From: CAIWHR01 sp963809965
Lineage (GTDB): Bacteria; Pseudomonadota; Gammaproteobacteria; Burkholderiales; Casimicrobiaceae
Direction of reading: 5' to 3'
Assembly (NCBI GenBank): GCA_963809965.1
Contig: CAWELU010000023.1
Location: 124,001-188,000, forward strand
Length of the DNA: 64,000 bases
Positions 25,405 through 33,820 of the stretch are shown piece after piece (the first letter of the stretch is position 1; each line of letters opens with the position of its first letter). The position numbers and the translations under genes were made by a program. The notes beneath the pieces were generated by a model. It did no database searches, was not told the DNA's origin, and was given only the letters and a program-made list of their open reading frames with translations.

Positions 25405-27690
25405 TTACGGGGCGCCCAGGAGCAGGTACAGGCTCCAACTGCCGGATTCGCCCAGACCGACGCCGAGGTACGCCGGTCCCGCAAAGGTGTCGGCGCCAAG
25501 GAAGGCCGAACCGGACCAAAGGGTGCCAGCGGATGGCAGGCCGTCGAAGCGGTCGGTCATCCGTCCCACCTCGAGCGAGCCGCCCGCGTAGACGCCTGAA
25601 CCCAGCAGGTCCGGCAGCGGAAACCACTGGTAGTAGTACATCAGGCGGCCAAAGCCAAATTCGCGGCCGGCGAACTGGTTGACGCGATAGCCCGACAGGC
25701 GCAGCGGTCCGCCCAGGGTGAAGGATTCGTAGGCCGGCATTTCGGAGCCGAGATCGGTGCCGCCGGAAACGGAGAAGTTGAGGGTATGCGGACCCCAACT
25801 CCGCACCGCTCGGGCTTGGCCTTCGAGGCGCTGATAGGTGAGGGCCGAGCCGAACGAGGACATGGCGGCGTAAGCCGTGCCGGTGGCGCCAAAGCCCTGC
25901 CTCGGAAAAAAGGCATGGTCGGTCTGGTCCACGAACAGCAGCGCCCGCAGCCCCGCCGTCGTTTCCTTGACCGACGGCAGAACGGGCGAGCCCGTATCCA
26001 CGCGTGCATTCACACGCGACCAGACCGGACCCAGTCGCAGTTGTCCCCACGTTCCGAGCTCCGCCCCGACGTCCAGGCCGACCTGGCCCAAGCCGACGAG
26101 ATAATCCGCGACCTTGTCGTCGCCATCAAAGACGCCGCGCGTCTGCTGTCCGACCTTGCCGTGAGGCGCCACGAGCCAGATTCCAGACTCTTCCACGGGC
26201 TGGATGAACTGGGTGAACAGATGAGTGTTCTGTCCCACCTGGGCCTCGATATCCCACTCCCCGCCGAGACGATTGAGCCAGGTCTTGCGATACTGCACGA
26301 GCGCATTGAAGGCGTTGTCGCCCTGAAAATCGCTTGCGAGACCCAGGCCGAAGCGCAGGTAGTCGGGCCCCCACGACTTCTCCCGCGGGGTGATGACCAT
26401 CGCGCGCGGACCGGTGTCCCCGGTGATGTGGTAGCCGATGCTTTCGAAATCGCGCCGCCCGTAGATGCGACGCAGATCGGCGCCGATTTTCTCCTCGGAG
26501 AGCGGCTCGCCCGGCTTGCTCTCGACCAGCGAGCGCAGCACCTCCGGATTGGTGCGCTCCAACCCTTCGAAGCGAATCTCGGCGACGGTGCCGAGCGGCT
26601 TGCGCTCCGCGACCTGCGTCGCGCGCAGCGCCGCGTACTGCTCCGGAGGCAGGCTGTAGCGCTTGAGCGATTCGGCCAGCGCGCGGGTCGCTTCTTCGCC
26701 GATCTTGATGGCTTCCACGGAGCGTTCGAAACTGCCCGCGGAGATGTCACCCAGATCCGGCGCAATCAGCACGTCCTTGCCGCCGAGGCTCTTCAGCTGA
26801 TCGTCCACCGTCTGCTTGCCGAGAAAATTGATGAGCTGAGCGGTAACGGTGAGGGCGGAGGTGATTTCGCTGCGCTTCAACGGCGGCGTCGAGATGTTGA
26901 CCGCGATGATGACGTCGCCGCACAGCTTTCGCGCCTCGTCGATCGGCAGGTTGTTGGCGATGCCGCCGTCGACCAGCAGCTTTCCGCCGATCTCGACCGG
27001 TGCGATCGCTCCGGGAACCGACATGCTCGCGCGCATCGCCTGGGCGAGGCTGCCGTGATCGAGCACGATCGATTGGCCGGTCTCGATGTCGGTGGCCATC
27101 GCGCGGAACGGAATGGGGAGCTTGTTGAAGTCGCCATCGCTGGGAACCCGGTCGGCCAACACCCGGAAGAAAGCCTCGATCGAGACGCCCGCGATGACTC
27201 CTTTGGGCAACGCGAGACTGCCATCCTTCAGCCCGAACTCCGGCGCGAATAGGGTCTTGTAGTCGTCGGCCTTGCGCCGGACCGCAATTTCGTCGCGTGG
27301 CGGTTTGTCGCGGAAGACCTCTTCCCAGTTGGCTTCGAGGACGAGCTTCTCGAGCTGCGCCGGTGACGTGCCGGCCGCGAACGTGCCGCCGACGATGGAC
27401 CCCATGCTGGTGCCGGTCACGCAGTGCACCGGAACGCGCAGTTCCTCCAGCACCTTGAGCACACCGATGTGCGCGATGCCGCGCGCGCCGCCTCCGGAGA
27501 GTGCGAGACCGATGCGCGGCGGCCGCGCGGCGCCCGGGGTCGCTCCGGGGGGATCGGCGGCCAGACCCGGCTCGAGAAAAGACAACGACACGAGGCCCAA
27601 CGCGGCTGCGAGAGCGCGAGCTACGCGGCGCGAAGGGGCTTGCGTTCTCGTCGGAGGCTCCGGCAGGGCGCGCATGTCGTAACGATGCAT
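25405..27690 (-). CDS. Patatin-like phospholipase with C-terminal barrel (PlpD/type Vd-like)
   Basis: 761 aa from ATG 27690; ATG 27675 and an upstream 27771 start are alternatives. Residues near 15-45 form a signal-like hydrophobic stretch (VARALAAALGLVSLSFLEPG). The patatin domain has oxyanion GGGARG, nucleophile GTSMGS and the catalytic Asp in DGGIANN. Then comes a POTRA-like segment (VAEIRFEGLERTNPEVLRS) and a C-terminal beta barrel ending in YLLLGAP, with BamA-type features (PRQGFGATGTAYA, FTLGGPLRLSGYR). This is the layout of P. aeruginosa PlpD, whose lipase domain is surface-exposed or released. Expected activity: phospholipase A1/A2. Confidence 0.9.
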   Translation of the reverse strand: MHRYDMRALPEPPTRTQAPSRRVARALAAALGLVSLSFLEPGLAADPPGATPGAARPPRIGLALSGGGARGIAHIGVLKVLEELRVPVHCVTGTSMGSIVGGTFAAGTSPAQLEKLVLEANWEEVFRDKPPRDEIAVRRKADDYKTLFAPEFGLKDGSLALPKGVIAGVSIEAFFRVLADRVPSDGDFNKLPIPFRAMATDIETGQSIVLDHGSLAQAMRASMSVPGAIAPVEIGGKLLVDGGIANNLPIDEARKLCGDVIIAVNISTPPLKRSEITSALTVTAQLINFLGKQTVDDQLKSLGGKDVLIAPDLGDISAGSFERSVEAIKIGEEATRALAESLKRYSLPPEQYAALRATQVAERKPLGTVAEIRFEGLERTNPEVLRSLVESKPGEPLSEEKIGADLRRIYGRRDFESIGYHITGDTGPRAMVITPREKSWGPDYLRFGLGLASDFQGDNAFNALVQYRKTWLNRLGGEWDIEAQVGQNTHLFTQFIQPVEESGIWLVAPHGKVGQQTRGVFDGDDKVADYLVGLGQVGLDVGAELGTWGQLRLGPVWSRVNARVDTGSPVLPSVKETTAGLRALLFVDQTDHAFFPRQGFGATGTAYAAMSSFGSALTYQRLEGQARAVRSWGPHTLNFSVSGGTDLGSEMPAYESFTLGGPLRLSGYRVNQFAGREFGFGRLMYYYQWFPLPDLLGSGVYAGGSLEVGRMTDRFDGLPSAGTLWSGSAFLGADTFAGPAYLGVGLGESGSWSLYLLLGAP

Positions 27691-27905
27691 CGCGTCGAGC
27701 CGATCAGGGCGCGCACGCAATCCGGCGATCGAATTTATCAATCTGCTGCCCCGCGCAATGGTCGCGCCCAAGAGAACAACCCTATTGTGTCCGCAGGGCG
27801 CATTCTACCGTGCCATGCGAATTCGCCCTCGACGGCAGGCCGTCGACCTGGGCGCAGCGGAGGCGGTTGCGCGGCAACGAGGGATCGGTCGTCCGCGCAA
27901 CACGC

Positions 27906-30059
27906 TTACGTCGAGCGCAGATCGTGATGCTTGAGGGGCAGGGAGCGAATGCGCTTGCCGGTGGCGGCAAAGATCGCATTGCACACGGCGGGCGCGAGCG
28001 GCAGGATAGCCGGTTCGCCGTGCCCGCCCCAGAAGCCGCCGGTGGGCACGAGCACGGTCTCGACTTTGGGCATCTCGGAGATCCGCGGGAGAGGGAAATC
28101 GTGGAAGTTCGATTCCACTATGCGTCCGTTCTTCACGTTGATCTCCTGGTACAGGATGGCGCCGAGTCCGTACACCACGTTGCTTTCGGCCTGCGCGCGG
28201 CAGGTGTCCGGATTGACGACGTACCCCGAGTCGATGGCGACGACGATGCGGTGCACCTTGAGCTCCCCCTTCGCGCCCACCGAAACCTCCGCCACCATCG
28301 CGGCGTAGCTGCCGAATCCGTCGGCCACCGCGACGCCGCGATGGATGCCTGGCGGCGGTGGGGTTCCCCACCCTGCGGCTTTCGCCACGGCATCGAGCAC
28401 GAGACGGTTCTTGTCTCCCTCCTTCAACATCGCCCGGCGGTAATCGACCGGGTCCCGCCCCGCGCCGAGGGCCAGTTCGTCGATGAAGCATTCGCGGTAG
28501 AACGGGTTTTGCTGGCCCGGCGCGCGCCAGAAGCCCACGGGCACATGGCCATTGCGCATCGCGTAGTCCACTTGCTGGTTCGCGACCGTGTAAGGCATGT
28601 CACTGAAGGAGCGCACGGCGGTAAAGTCGATGCCCTCCGCATTGAGTGCGCCTGGCATCAGCACCTTGAGGATCGAGGGACAGGCAATGACCGTATGCAT
28701 GGCGATGACCTTGCCCTGCGCATCGAGGCCCGCTTTCATCCGGACGATGCTGGCAGGGCGATAAAAGCCGTGCTGCATGTCCTCTTCGCGCGACCACATC
28801 AGCTTCACCGGCACCCCAGGCATCGCCTTGGCGATCGCCACTCCCTGGCCGACGAAGTCCTGCGGTCCGCCGCGGCGGCCGAAGCCGCCGCCAAGCATCA
28901 TCTTGTGCACCTCGACCTTTTCTTGCGGCAGACCCGCCGCTTCGGCGGCGACGGCCATCGACGCCTCTGCGTTCTGCGTGGATGTCCACACTTCGAGGAA
29001 TCCCTCGGGCCTGAGCCACGCGGTGCACGTCTGCGGCTCCATCGTGGCGTGATTGAGGTAGGGCGAGCTGTATTCGGCCTCGATCACCTTTGCCGCGCCA
29101 GCGAGCGCCGCTTGCGAGTCACCCAGCCTTCGCGCCTGGGGCAGATTCGATGCCGCGAGCCCTTCACGCAGCATCGCCGTGACCGTCTCGTTGCTGGCAT
29201 TGCCGTTGTCGCCGGCATCCCACTCGATTCGGACCTTCTTCAATGCCTCGTTCGCGCGCCACCAACTGTCGGCGACGACGGCGACGAAGCTCTCCGCCTG
29301 CACGATCTTCGCCACGCCGCGCAGCTTCTGCGCCTCGCCCGCAGCGATCCTCGCCACCTTGCCGCCGAACACGGGGCATTGCGCGAGCGAGGCGTGCAAC
29401 ATCCCGGGCAGCGTCACATCGACGCCGAAGACCGGCTTCCCGAGCACTTTGTCAGGAATGTCGAGGCGATGGACCGCTTTGCCCGCGATCTTCCAGTCCT
29501 TGGGGTCCTTGAGCTTCACGTCCTTCGGTGGCGCCACCCTGGCCGCATCGGCGGCAACCTGCCCGTAACGAAGCGTCTTCCGCGTTGGCGCGTGCGAAAT
29601 GACGCCGCTCGCGACCGTGCATTCCGACGCGGGAACCTGCCACCTTTGCGCCGCCGCCATGACCAGCATCTCGCGGGCGCTGGCGCCCGCCTTGCGCACG
29701 TAATCCTGCGACGAGCGCACGCCCTGGCTGCCGCCCGTGGACATCGAGCCCCAGATGCGGTTTCGTCTGACGTGCTCGTTGGGCGAGGCGAACTCCGTGC
29801 CCACCTTGGCCCAGTCGCAGTCGAGCTCCTCGGCGACGAGCTGGGCGAGAGCGGTGAGCGTTCCCTGGCCCATCTCGGATCGCGCGATGCGAATGACGAT
29901 GCGATCGTCGGGATGGATCACGATCCAGGCGTTCACTTCGACGGCAGCGGCACCGTCGGCGGCCATGCTCGCAACCGGAAACGAGAATGCAATAGCGAGG
30001 CCTCCACCGAGCGCAGCGGAGGCCTTGAGAAATTCGCGACGCGATACGGCAATCGTCAT
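27906..30059 (-). CDS. iorB: Isoquinoline 1-oxidoreductase-type molybdopterin subunit
   Basis: 717 aa. A Tat signal, SRREFLKASAALGGG, opens the protein, so it is exported folded. The sequence is of the IorB type in the xanthine dehydrogenase family: EMGQGTLTALAQLVAEELD, GGGFGRRGGPQDFVGQG, GFWRAPGQQNPF, and the C-terminal GGHGEPAI with the Glu that acts as general base in molybdenum hydroxylases. With the 2Fe-2S subunit 11 bp upstream it forms a two-subunit enzyme lacking a FAD subunit, usually passing electrons to a cytochrome. Substrates in the family include N-heterocycles and aldehydes; this one is not predictable. No XdhC-like maturation gene is in the window. Confidence 0.92.
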   Translation of the reverse strand: MTIAVSRREFLKASAALGGGLAIAFSFPVASMAADGAAAVEVNAWIVIHPDDRIVIRIARSEMGQGTLTALAQLVAEELDCDWAKVGTEFASPNEHVRRNRIWGSMSTGGSQGVRSSQDYVRKAGASAREMLVMAAAQRWQVPASECTVASGVISHAPTRKTLRYGQVAADAARVAPPKDVKLKDPKDWKIAGKAVHRLDIPDKVLGKPVFGVDVTLPGMLHASLAQCPVFGGKVARIAAGEAQKLRGVAKIVQAESFVAVVADSWWRANEALKKVRIEWDAGDNGNASNETVTAMLREGLAASNLPQARRLGDSQAALAGAAKVIEAEYSSPYLNHATMEPQTCTAWLRPEGFLEVWTSTQNAEASMAVAAEAAGLPQEKVEVHKMMLGGGFGRRGGPQDFVGQGVAIAKAMPGVPVKLMWSREEDMQHGFYRPASIVRMKAGLDAQGKVIAMHTVIACPSILKVLMPGALNAEGIDFTAVRSFSDMPYTVANQQVDYAMRNGHVPVGFWRAPGQQNPFYRECFIDELALGAGRDPVDYRRAMLKEGDKNRLVLDAVAKAAGWGTPPPPGIHRGVAVADGFGSYAAMVAEVSVGAKGELKVHRIVVAIDSGYVVNPDTCRAQAESNVVYGLGAILYQEINVKNGRIVESNFHDFPLPRISEMPKVETVLVPTGGFWGGHGEPAILPLAPAVCNAIFAATGKRIRSLPLKHHDLRST

Positions 30060-30070
30060 GGCGGATCTCC

Positions 30071-30544
30071 TCAGGAGCTCGTTGTGGCGCTCGCCATGGA
30101 TGCACCGGCGAGGGCGTGGATCGCCTTCCTCACCCGGGCGTAGGTGCCGCAACGGCACAGGTTGGTCATCGTCGCGTCGATGTCGGCATCCGAAGGCTTG
30201 GGATTCTTCGCGAGCAGGGCTGCGGCCGACATGATCATGCCCGTCTGACAGTAGCCGCATTGCGGGACTTCGTGCTCGATCCATGCCTTCTGGACGCGAC
30301 CGAGACCACCCTTGGACAGCCCCTCGATGGTGACGATCTTTTTCCCGGCCGCAGCCGAGATCGGCAGCGTACAGGAGCGGACCGCCTCGCCCTCCAGGTG
30401 AACCGTGCAGGCGCCGCAGACACCAATGCCGCAACCGTATTTGGTTCCAGCGAGGTTGAGGTGGTCGCGCAGCACCCAGAGCACTGGCATCTCCGGTTCG
30501 ACATCGACGGTGTGGGTGCGACCATTCACGGTCAAATTGAGCAT
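30071..30544 (-). CDS. iorA: 2Fe-2S subunit of the molybdenum hydroxylase
   Basis: 157 aa; ATG 30544 is preferred over ATG 30550 because GGAG sits 7 bp before it. Two [2Fe-2S] binding sets are complete: CGIGVCGACTVHLEG plus the later Cys of VRSCTLP, and the C-terminal CGYCQTGMIM with NLCRCGTY. It relays electrons from the molybdopterin subunit. It has no signal of its own and is probably carried out with IorB by the Tat pathway. It starts 52 bp after the cyclase gene on the same strand and is followed by iorB after 11 bp. Confidence 0.93.
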   Translation of the reverse strand: MLNLTVNGRTHTVDVEPEMPVLWVLRDHLNLAGTKYGCGIGVCGACTVHLEGEAVRSCTLPISAAAGKKIVTIEGLSKGGLGRVQKAWIEHEVPQCGYCQTGMIMSAAALLAKNPKPSDADIDATMTNLCRCGTYARVRKAIHALAGASMASATTSS

Positions 30545-30596
30545 ATGCATCTCCTCGAAACGGGAAGCAAAGCAGAACTCGATTCGTCCTGGATGC

Positions 30597-31802
30597 CTAT
30601 GTGGAGTCCAGCGTGAACAATTCCTGCGGCCGGGCGACGCCCTTCATCGCGTAGCGGCCAAGGCTCACCAGCAAACGACGCGCTTCGCCGGCCGCGTCCG
30701 CGAAGGCAGTCGACACGATGACGGACTGCTCCAACGAGCTGCAAAGCGACTCGATGCGCGCCGCCTCGTTGACGGCCGGACCGAGGACGGTGAAATCGAG
30801 TCGTCGCGGGCTGCCCAGATTGCCATAGAGCAACTCGCCCACGTGCAGCGCCACGTGCGTATCGGTTACCGGCAGGCCGTTGGCAGCACGGCGCGCATTG
30901 AGCGCTTCGATGCGGAGTCGCTGCTTGGTTGCCGCATCGAGCGCTTGCTTGCACGCCAATATCGTGTCGTCGTGCGGAAAGATGGCGAGAATCGCGTCGC
31001 CGATGAACTTCAGGACGTGCCCGCCATGCACCTCGATCTCCTCGACCTGCGCTTCCGCATAGTCGTTCAACAGGGCCAGCACGGTTTCCGCGCTCGTCGT
31101 GTCGGAGATCCGGGTGAAGCCGACGAGGTCGCTGTACCAGACGACAGCGTGGATCGGCGCTGCCCGCCCACGAACGATGTTTCCCGCAAGCACCCGGCTG
31201 GCGGCGTCGCTCCCCAGGTACGTCGTGAGCAGCGTCCGAGCCGCGCGATTCGTCGTCCGGAGCGTGAATGCCAGCGTGAGCGCCGGCATGATCCCCGCGA
31301 GCAACTCGATCTCGGCCTCGGTGAAGCCGTTCGGCGCGTCGGTCGTCCACGAGGCGACAACGCCATCGCCTTCGCCCAGGCGCAAGCTTTCGCCGATTTT
31401 GCGGGCGAATGCGACGTAGTCGGTGACGCCCTCGTCCTGGAACCGGTCCAGCAGCGGAAGTTCGCCGCGCCTATGCGACGCGTCCAGTCGCCGGCGCAGC
31501 ATTGGCAGACCGCTCTCGACCAGCAAGGCGAACGGACTGCTGATCCAGTTTTCATTGACGACGTCGCCGCCCATCCGGACGAACGCCTCCTCGAGCGCGC
31601 CCCGGTCCCGCAGCCAGCGCACACCACGCGCGTCGAAGGTCGGGTCGAGCAGGTCGTTGGCGATCGAGGCCCGCACAAGCGAGAGGCCCGCACGATTGAT
31701 CCGCTCGCAGACGCCGGCGAGGATTTCGATCTCACCGGCGCCCGCCAGCGCGCCGCTGACGATCCATTCGCTGATGTCGATTCGTGAGTGCTGTTCGATC
31801 AT
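30597..31802 (-). CDS. Class III adenylate/guanylate cyclase
   Basis: 401 aa from ATG 31802. The C-terminal cyclase homology domain has VVWYSDLVGFTRISD (first metal Asp), GGHVLKFIGDAILAIFPHD (second metal Asp), HVGELLYGNLGS, and FTVLGPAVNEAARIE with the Asn/Arg of the transition-state site. The N-terminal 200 residues form an uncharacterised sensor (LLDRFQDEGVTDYVAFARK, with a GAF-like feel). Soluble. It lies directly upstream of iorA on the same strand (52 bp), so it may be co-transcribed. Whether it makes cAMP or cGMP cannot be settled by eye. Confidence 0.87.
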   Translation of the reverse strand: MIEQHSRIDISEWIVSGALAGAGEIEILAGVCERINRAGLSLVRASIANDLLDPTFDARGVRWLRDRGALEEAFVRMGGDVVNENWISSPFALLVESGLPMLRRRLDASHRRGELPLLDRFQDEGVTDYVAFARKIGESLRLGEGDGVVASWTTDAPNGFTEAEIELLAGIMPALTLAFTLRTTNRAARTLLTTYLGSDAASRVLAGNIVRGRAAPIHAVVWYSDLVGFTRISDTTSAETVLALLNDYAEAQVEEIEVHGGHVLKFIGDAILAIFPHDDTILACKQALDAATKQRLRIEALNARRAANGLPVTDTHVALHVGELLYGNLGSPRRLDFTVLGPAVNEAARIESLCSSLEQSVIVSTAFADAAGEARRLLVSLGRYAMKGVARPQELFTLDST

Positions 31803-32607
31803 GGGTCGCGGCCGCATTGACCAGGCCTCGCTCGGTCGCGGCGGATCCGGCGCCTGTTCCGGCGGGCGCTTGTGCCAGACGATGCCCGTCCGTGCTTCGA
31901 TTGTACCTGCGCGGGTGCCCCGGGAAGCATGGTTCTTCCTTGGGCCTCCCTCCCCCTCGCGAGGGGGCGCACCGCTTCGTCCCGAGCCAGAATGCCTGGG
32001 TATCGGCAACGCAGCGCGTCGTGCGCCGGGATAGTGCGATCGGCGCCGTAGCATCCACCGGAATAGACAGTGACTGTGACCTTCACGCTTTGCGGCTGGC
32101 CGTCGGCTGTGTACAAGGCAGCCGCCCGTGTCTATCCGTCGCTCGTTCCGACCACCCCGTACTACCCCGCGAGCGAGGCCAACCGCTAGGCTCCTTGCCG
32201 GACAACAGCAACGCAAAATGTTCCCCTGTTGCTCGGTGCTCGGTGCTCGCGTTACAGCGCGCGGGGACGCAGCCACCTTATCAAGAAGCGCATTGCGTAT
32301 GTCGAACGGGTTCCGGCCCTCTGGACGTACAACGTTGCTGTCGCGCGGTGTGCGCTTCGACTTCGGTCTCATCGTGCCGTTCTATGGGCATCTGGTCCAG
32401 GATCCGTGGTCGCGCGACGAGTTGCTGCTTGTTGCTGCTCCAGCGTCCGCATCTGCACGCCTGGGTGTGGCGGATGAACCAGCCGTATCTGACGCCGGAA
32501 GCGCCGCCGTTTCCCGCCGTCGGCACGCCGCTACCGGCGACGCTGCAACCGATCATCCGCAGCGCGTACTCGCGCAGGCCGACGATGCCGACATGCAACG
32601 CCGGGGC
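31803..32607. other. 805-bp stretch without a convincing gene; possible remnants
   Basis: No complete gene is supported. A perfect 16-bp palindrome, CCCCCTCGCGAGGGGG, lies at 31952-31967. Two plus-strand snippets look protein-like: GTG 32070 to TAG 32189 (40 codons, with WPSAVYKAAARVYPSLV), and about 32440-32580 (LHAWVWRMNQPYLTPEAPP). The second recalls the end of small secreted proteins, but neither has a start with a ribosome binding site or an identifiable family. They may be gene remnants. Confidence 0.35.
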
Positions 32608-33405
32608 TCAGAGCGAGCGCACAACCCGGACGGTTTCGCGGTCGTCGGGGTCGCGCTGCTGCGTGAACCCCAGCTGACGCGCGAATTTCAGCATCCGGAT
32701 GTTTGTCGCCAGCACGAATCCTTCCATCGTGGCGAGACCCCGGGAGCGCGCAATGTCCATCAAGGCATGCATCAGGATGCCTGCCAACCCGGAACCCTGC
32801 CAGGCATCGTCGACGGCAACCGCGAACTCGCAGCCGGTGCCTGCGGGGTCGACGATGTAACGAACGACGCCCACCAGAGCTTCCTGCCCCTTGCTGTCCA
32901 CGGTCGCCACCAGCGCTACGTGACGGACCTGATCCACGTCGGTCAGGTACTTCAGTTTCGCTTGCGGCAGCTCGCTAAGCGTCAGCATGAACCGTTCGTA
33001 GCGAGTCTCATTGGAGAGGTGCTTGACGAAGTCTGCCTCCAGCGACATGTCGTTGGGGCGCATCGGCCGCACCACAACCTGGGTACCGTTGACCAGATGG
33101 CTGGTGCAGGGCAGCTGTGCCGGAGGCACCGGTCTTGCGCGCAGCGGCTCGCCGAAAAGCTCCACCTGCCGGGATGCAACGTAGGACACCATTGAATTCA
33201 GGCTCGCGAGCCGTCCATAGTCCGATTCCGGGATCTCGATGGACAGCCTGGCGTTGAGGCCGGCGATTACGTTGAGCCAGTCCATCGAATCGAGGTCGAT
33301 CTGCTGACGCAACGGCTGATCGGGCCGGATCCGCCGCACATCGGCGTCCGGCGCGATCGATTCGATCGTCGCGTATACGGCTCTGCGGATATCCTCGACT
33401 TGCAT
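32608..33405 (-). CDS. Acyl carrier protein-GNAT acetyltransferase fusion
   Basis: 265 aa from ATG 33405, with GGAG 9 bp upstream. Residues 1-80 are an acyl-carrier domain: helix start IRRAVYATIESIAPDA, then the phosphopantetheine site DLDSMDWLNVIAGL with Ser at about residue 39. Residues about 105-255 are a GNAT domain (RPMRPNDMSLEADFVKHLS, EFAVAVDDAWQGSGLAGIL with the acetyl-CoA loop, LATNIRMLKFARQLGF). A carrier arm next to an acyltransferase suggests either acyl transfer from the arm to an amine or acylation of the arm itself (inference). It stands alone and is divergent from the sulfatase. Confidence 0.85.
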   Translation of the reverse strand: MQVEDIRRAVYATIESIAPDADVRRIRPDQPLRQQIDLDSMDWLNVIAGLNARLSIEIPESDYGRLASLNSMVSYVASRQVELFGEPLRARPVPPAQLPCTSHLVNGTQVVVRPMRPNDMSLEADFVKHLSNETRYERFMLTLSELPQAKLKYLTDVDQVRHVALVATVDSKGQEALVGVVRYIVDPAGTGCEFAVAVDDAWQGSGLAGILMHALMDIARSRGLATMEGFVLATNIRMLKFARQLGFTQQRDPDDRETVRVVRSL

Positions 33406-33820
33406 CCGTCTATCTCCATTTCCGCAGGACCCATTCCTCGTCGGCGCCGAGGTTGGTCGAAAGCCAGGACGTCCATCCTACTCATATAGGCACGATCGAC
33501 GAATCGGCTTCGACACAGATCGTGCACCAAAGTGGCCAGCAACCGTCGCCGACCCGCCACGAGCGCCATAGCACGGTGCACCCCTACCAGGCGTTGAGCG
33601 GCGCCTGTCCGCCGATTCTTTCAAATGCGGAATGGATTGAGCGTTGTTGTGGCAGTGTCTGCAATGCGCTCCCGTACCCGAACCTATTCGGTATTGTTAT
33701 CATTGCCGCCCGCGCCGAGGCGGGGGATCGCAAACGATCTCGCCGCCCGGAGGGCTATGCTTTCTCCGCAAGGCGAGCGCATCGAGACAAGCGAGCCTGG
33801 TCGCATTCTTGGAGCCGCTC
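33406..33820. promoter_or_regulatory. Divergent intergenic region, ACP-GNAT / sulfatase
   Basis: No gene seen. It must hold promoters for both directions. The least G+C-rich part, about 33680-33710 (TATTGTTATCATTG), is the likely site of the sulfatase promoter, but I cannot fix hexamers. GGAG at 33811-33814 is the ribosome binding site for the sulfatase ATG at 33821. Confidence 0.4.
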
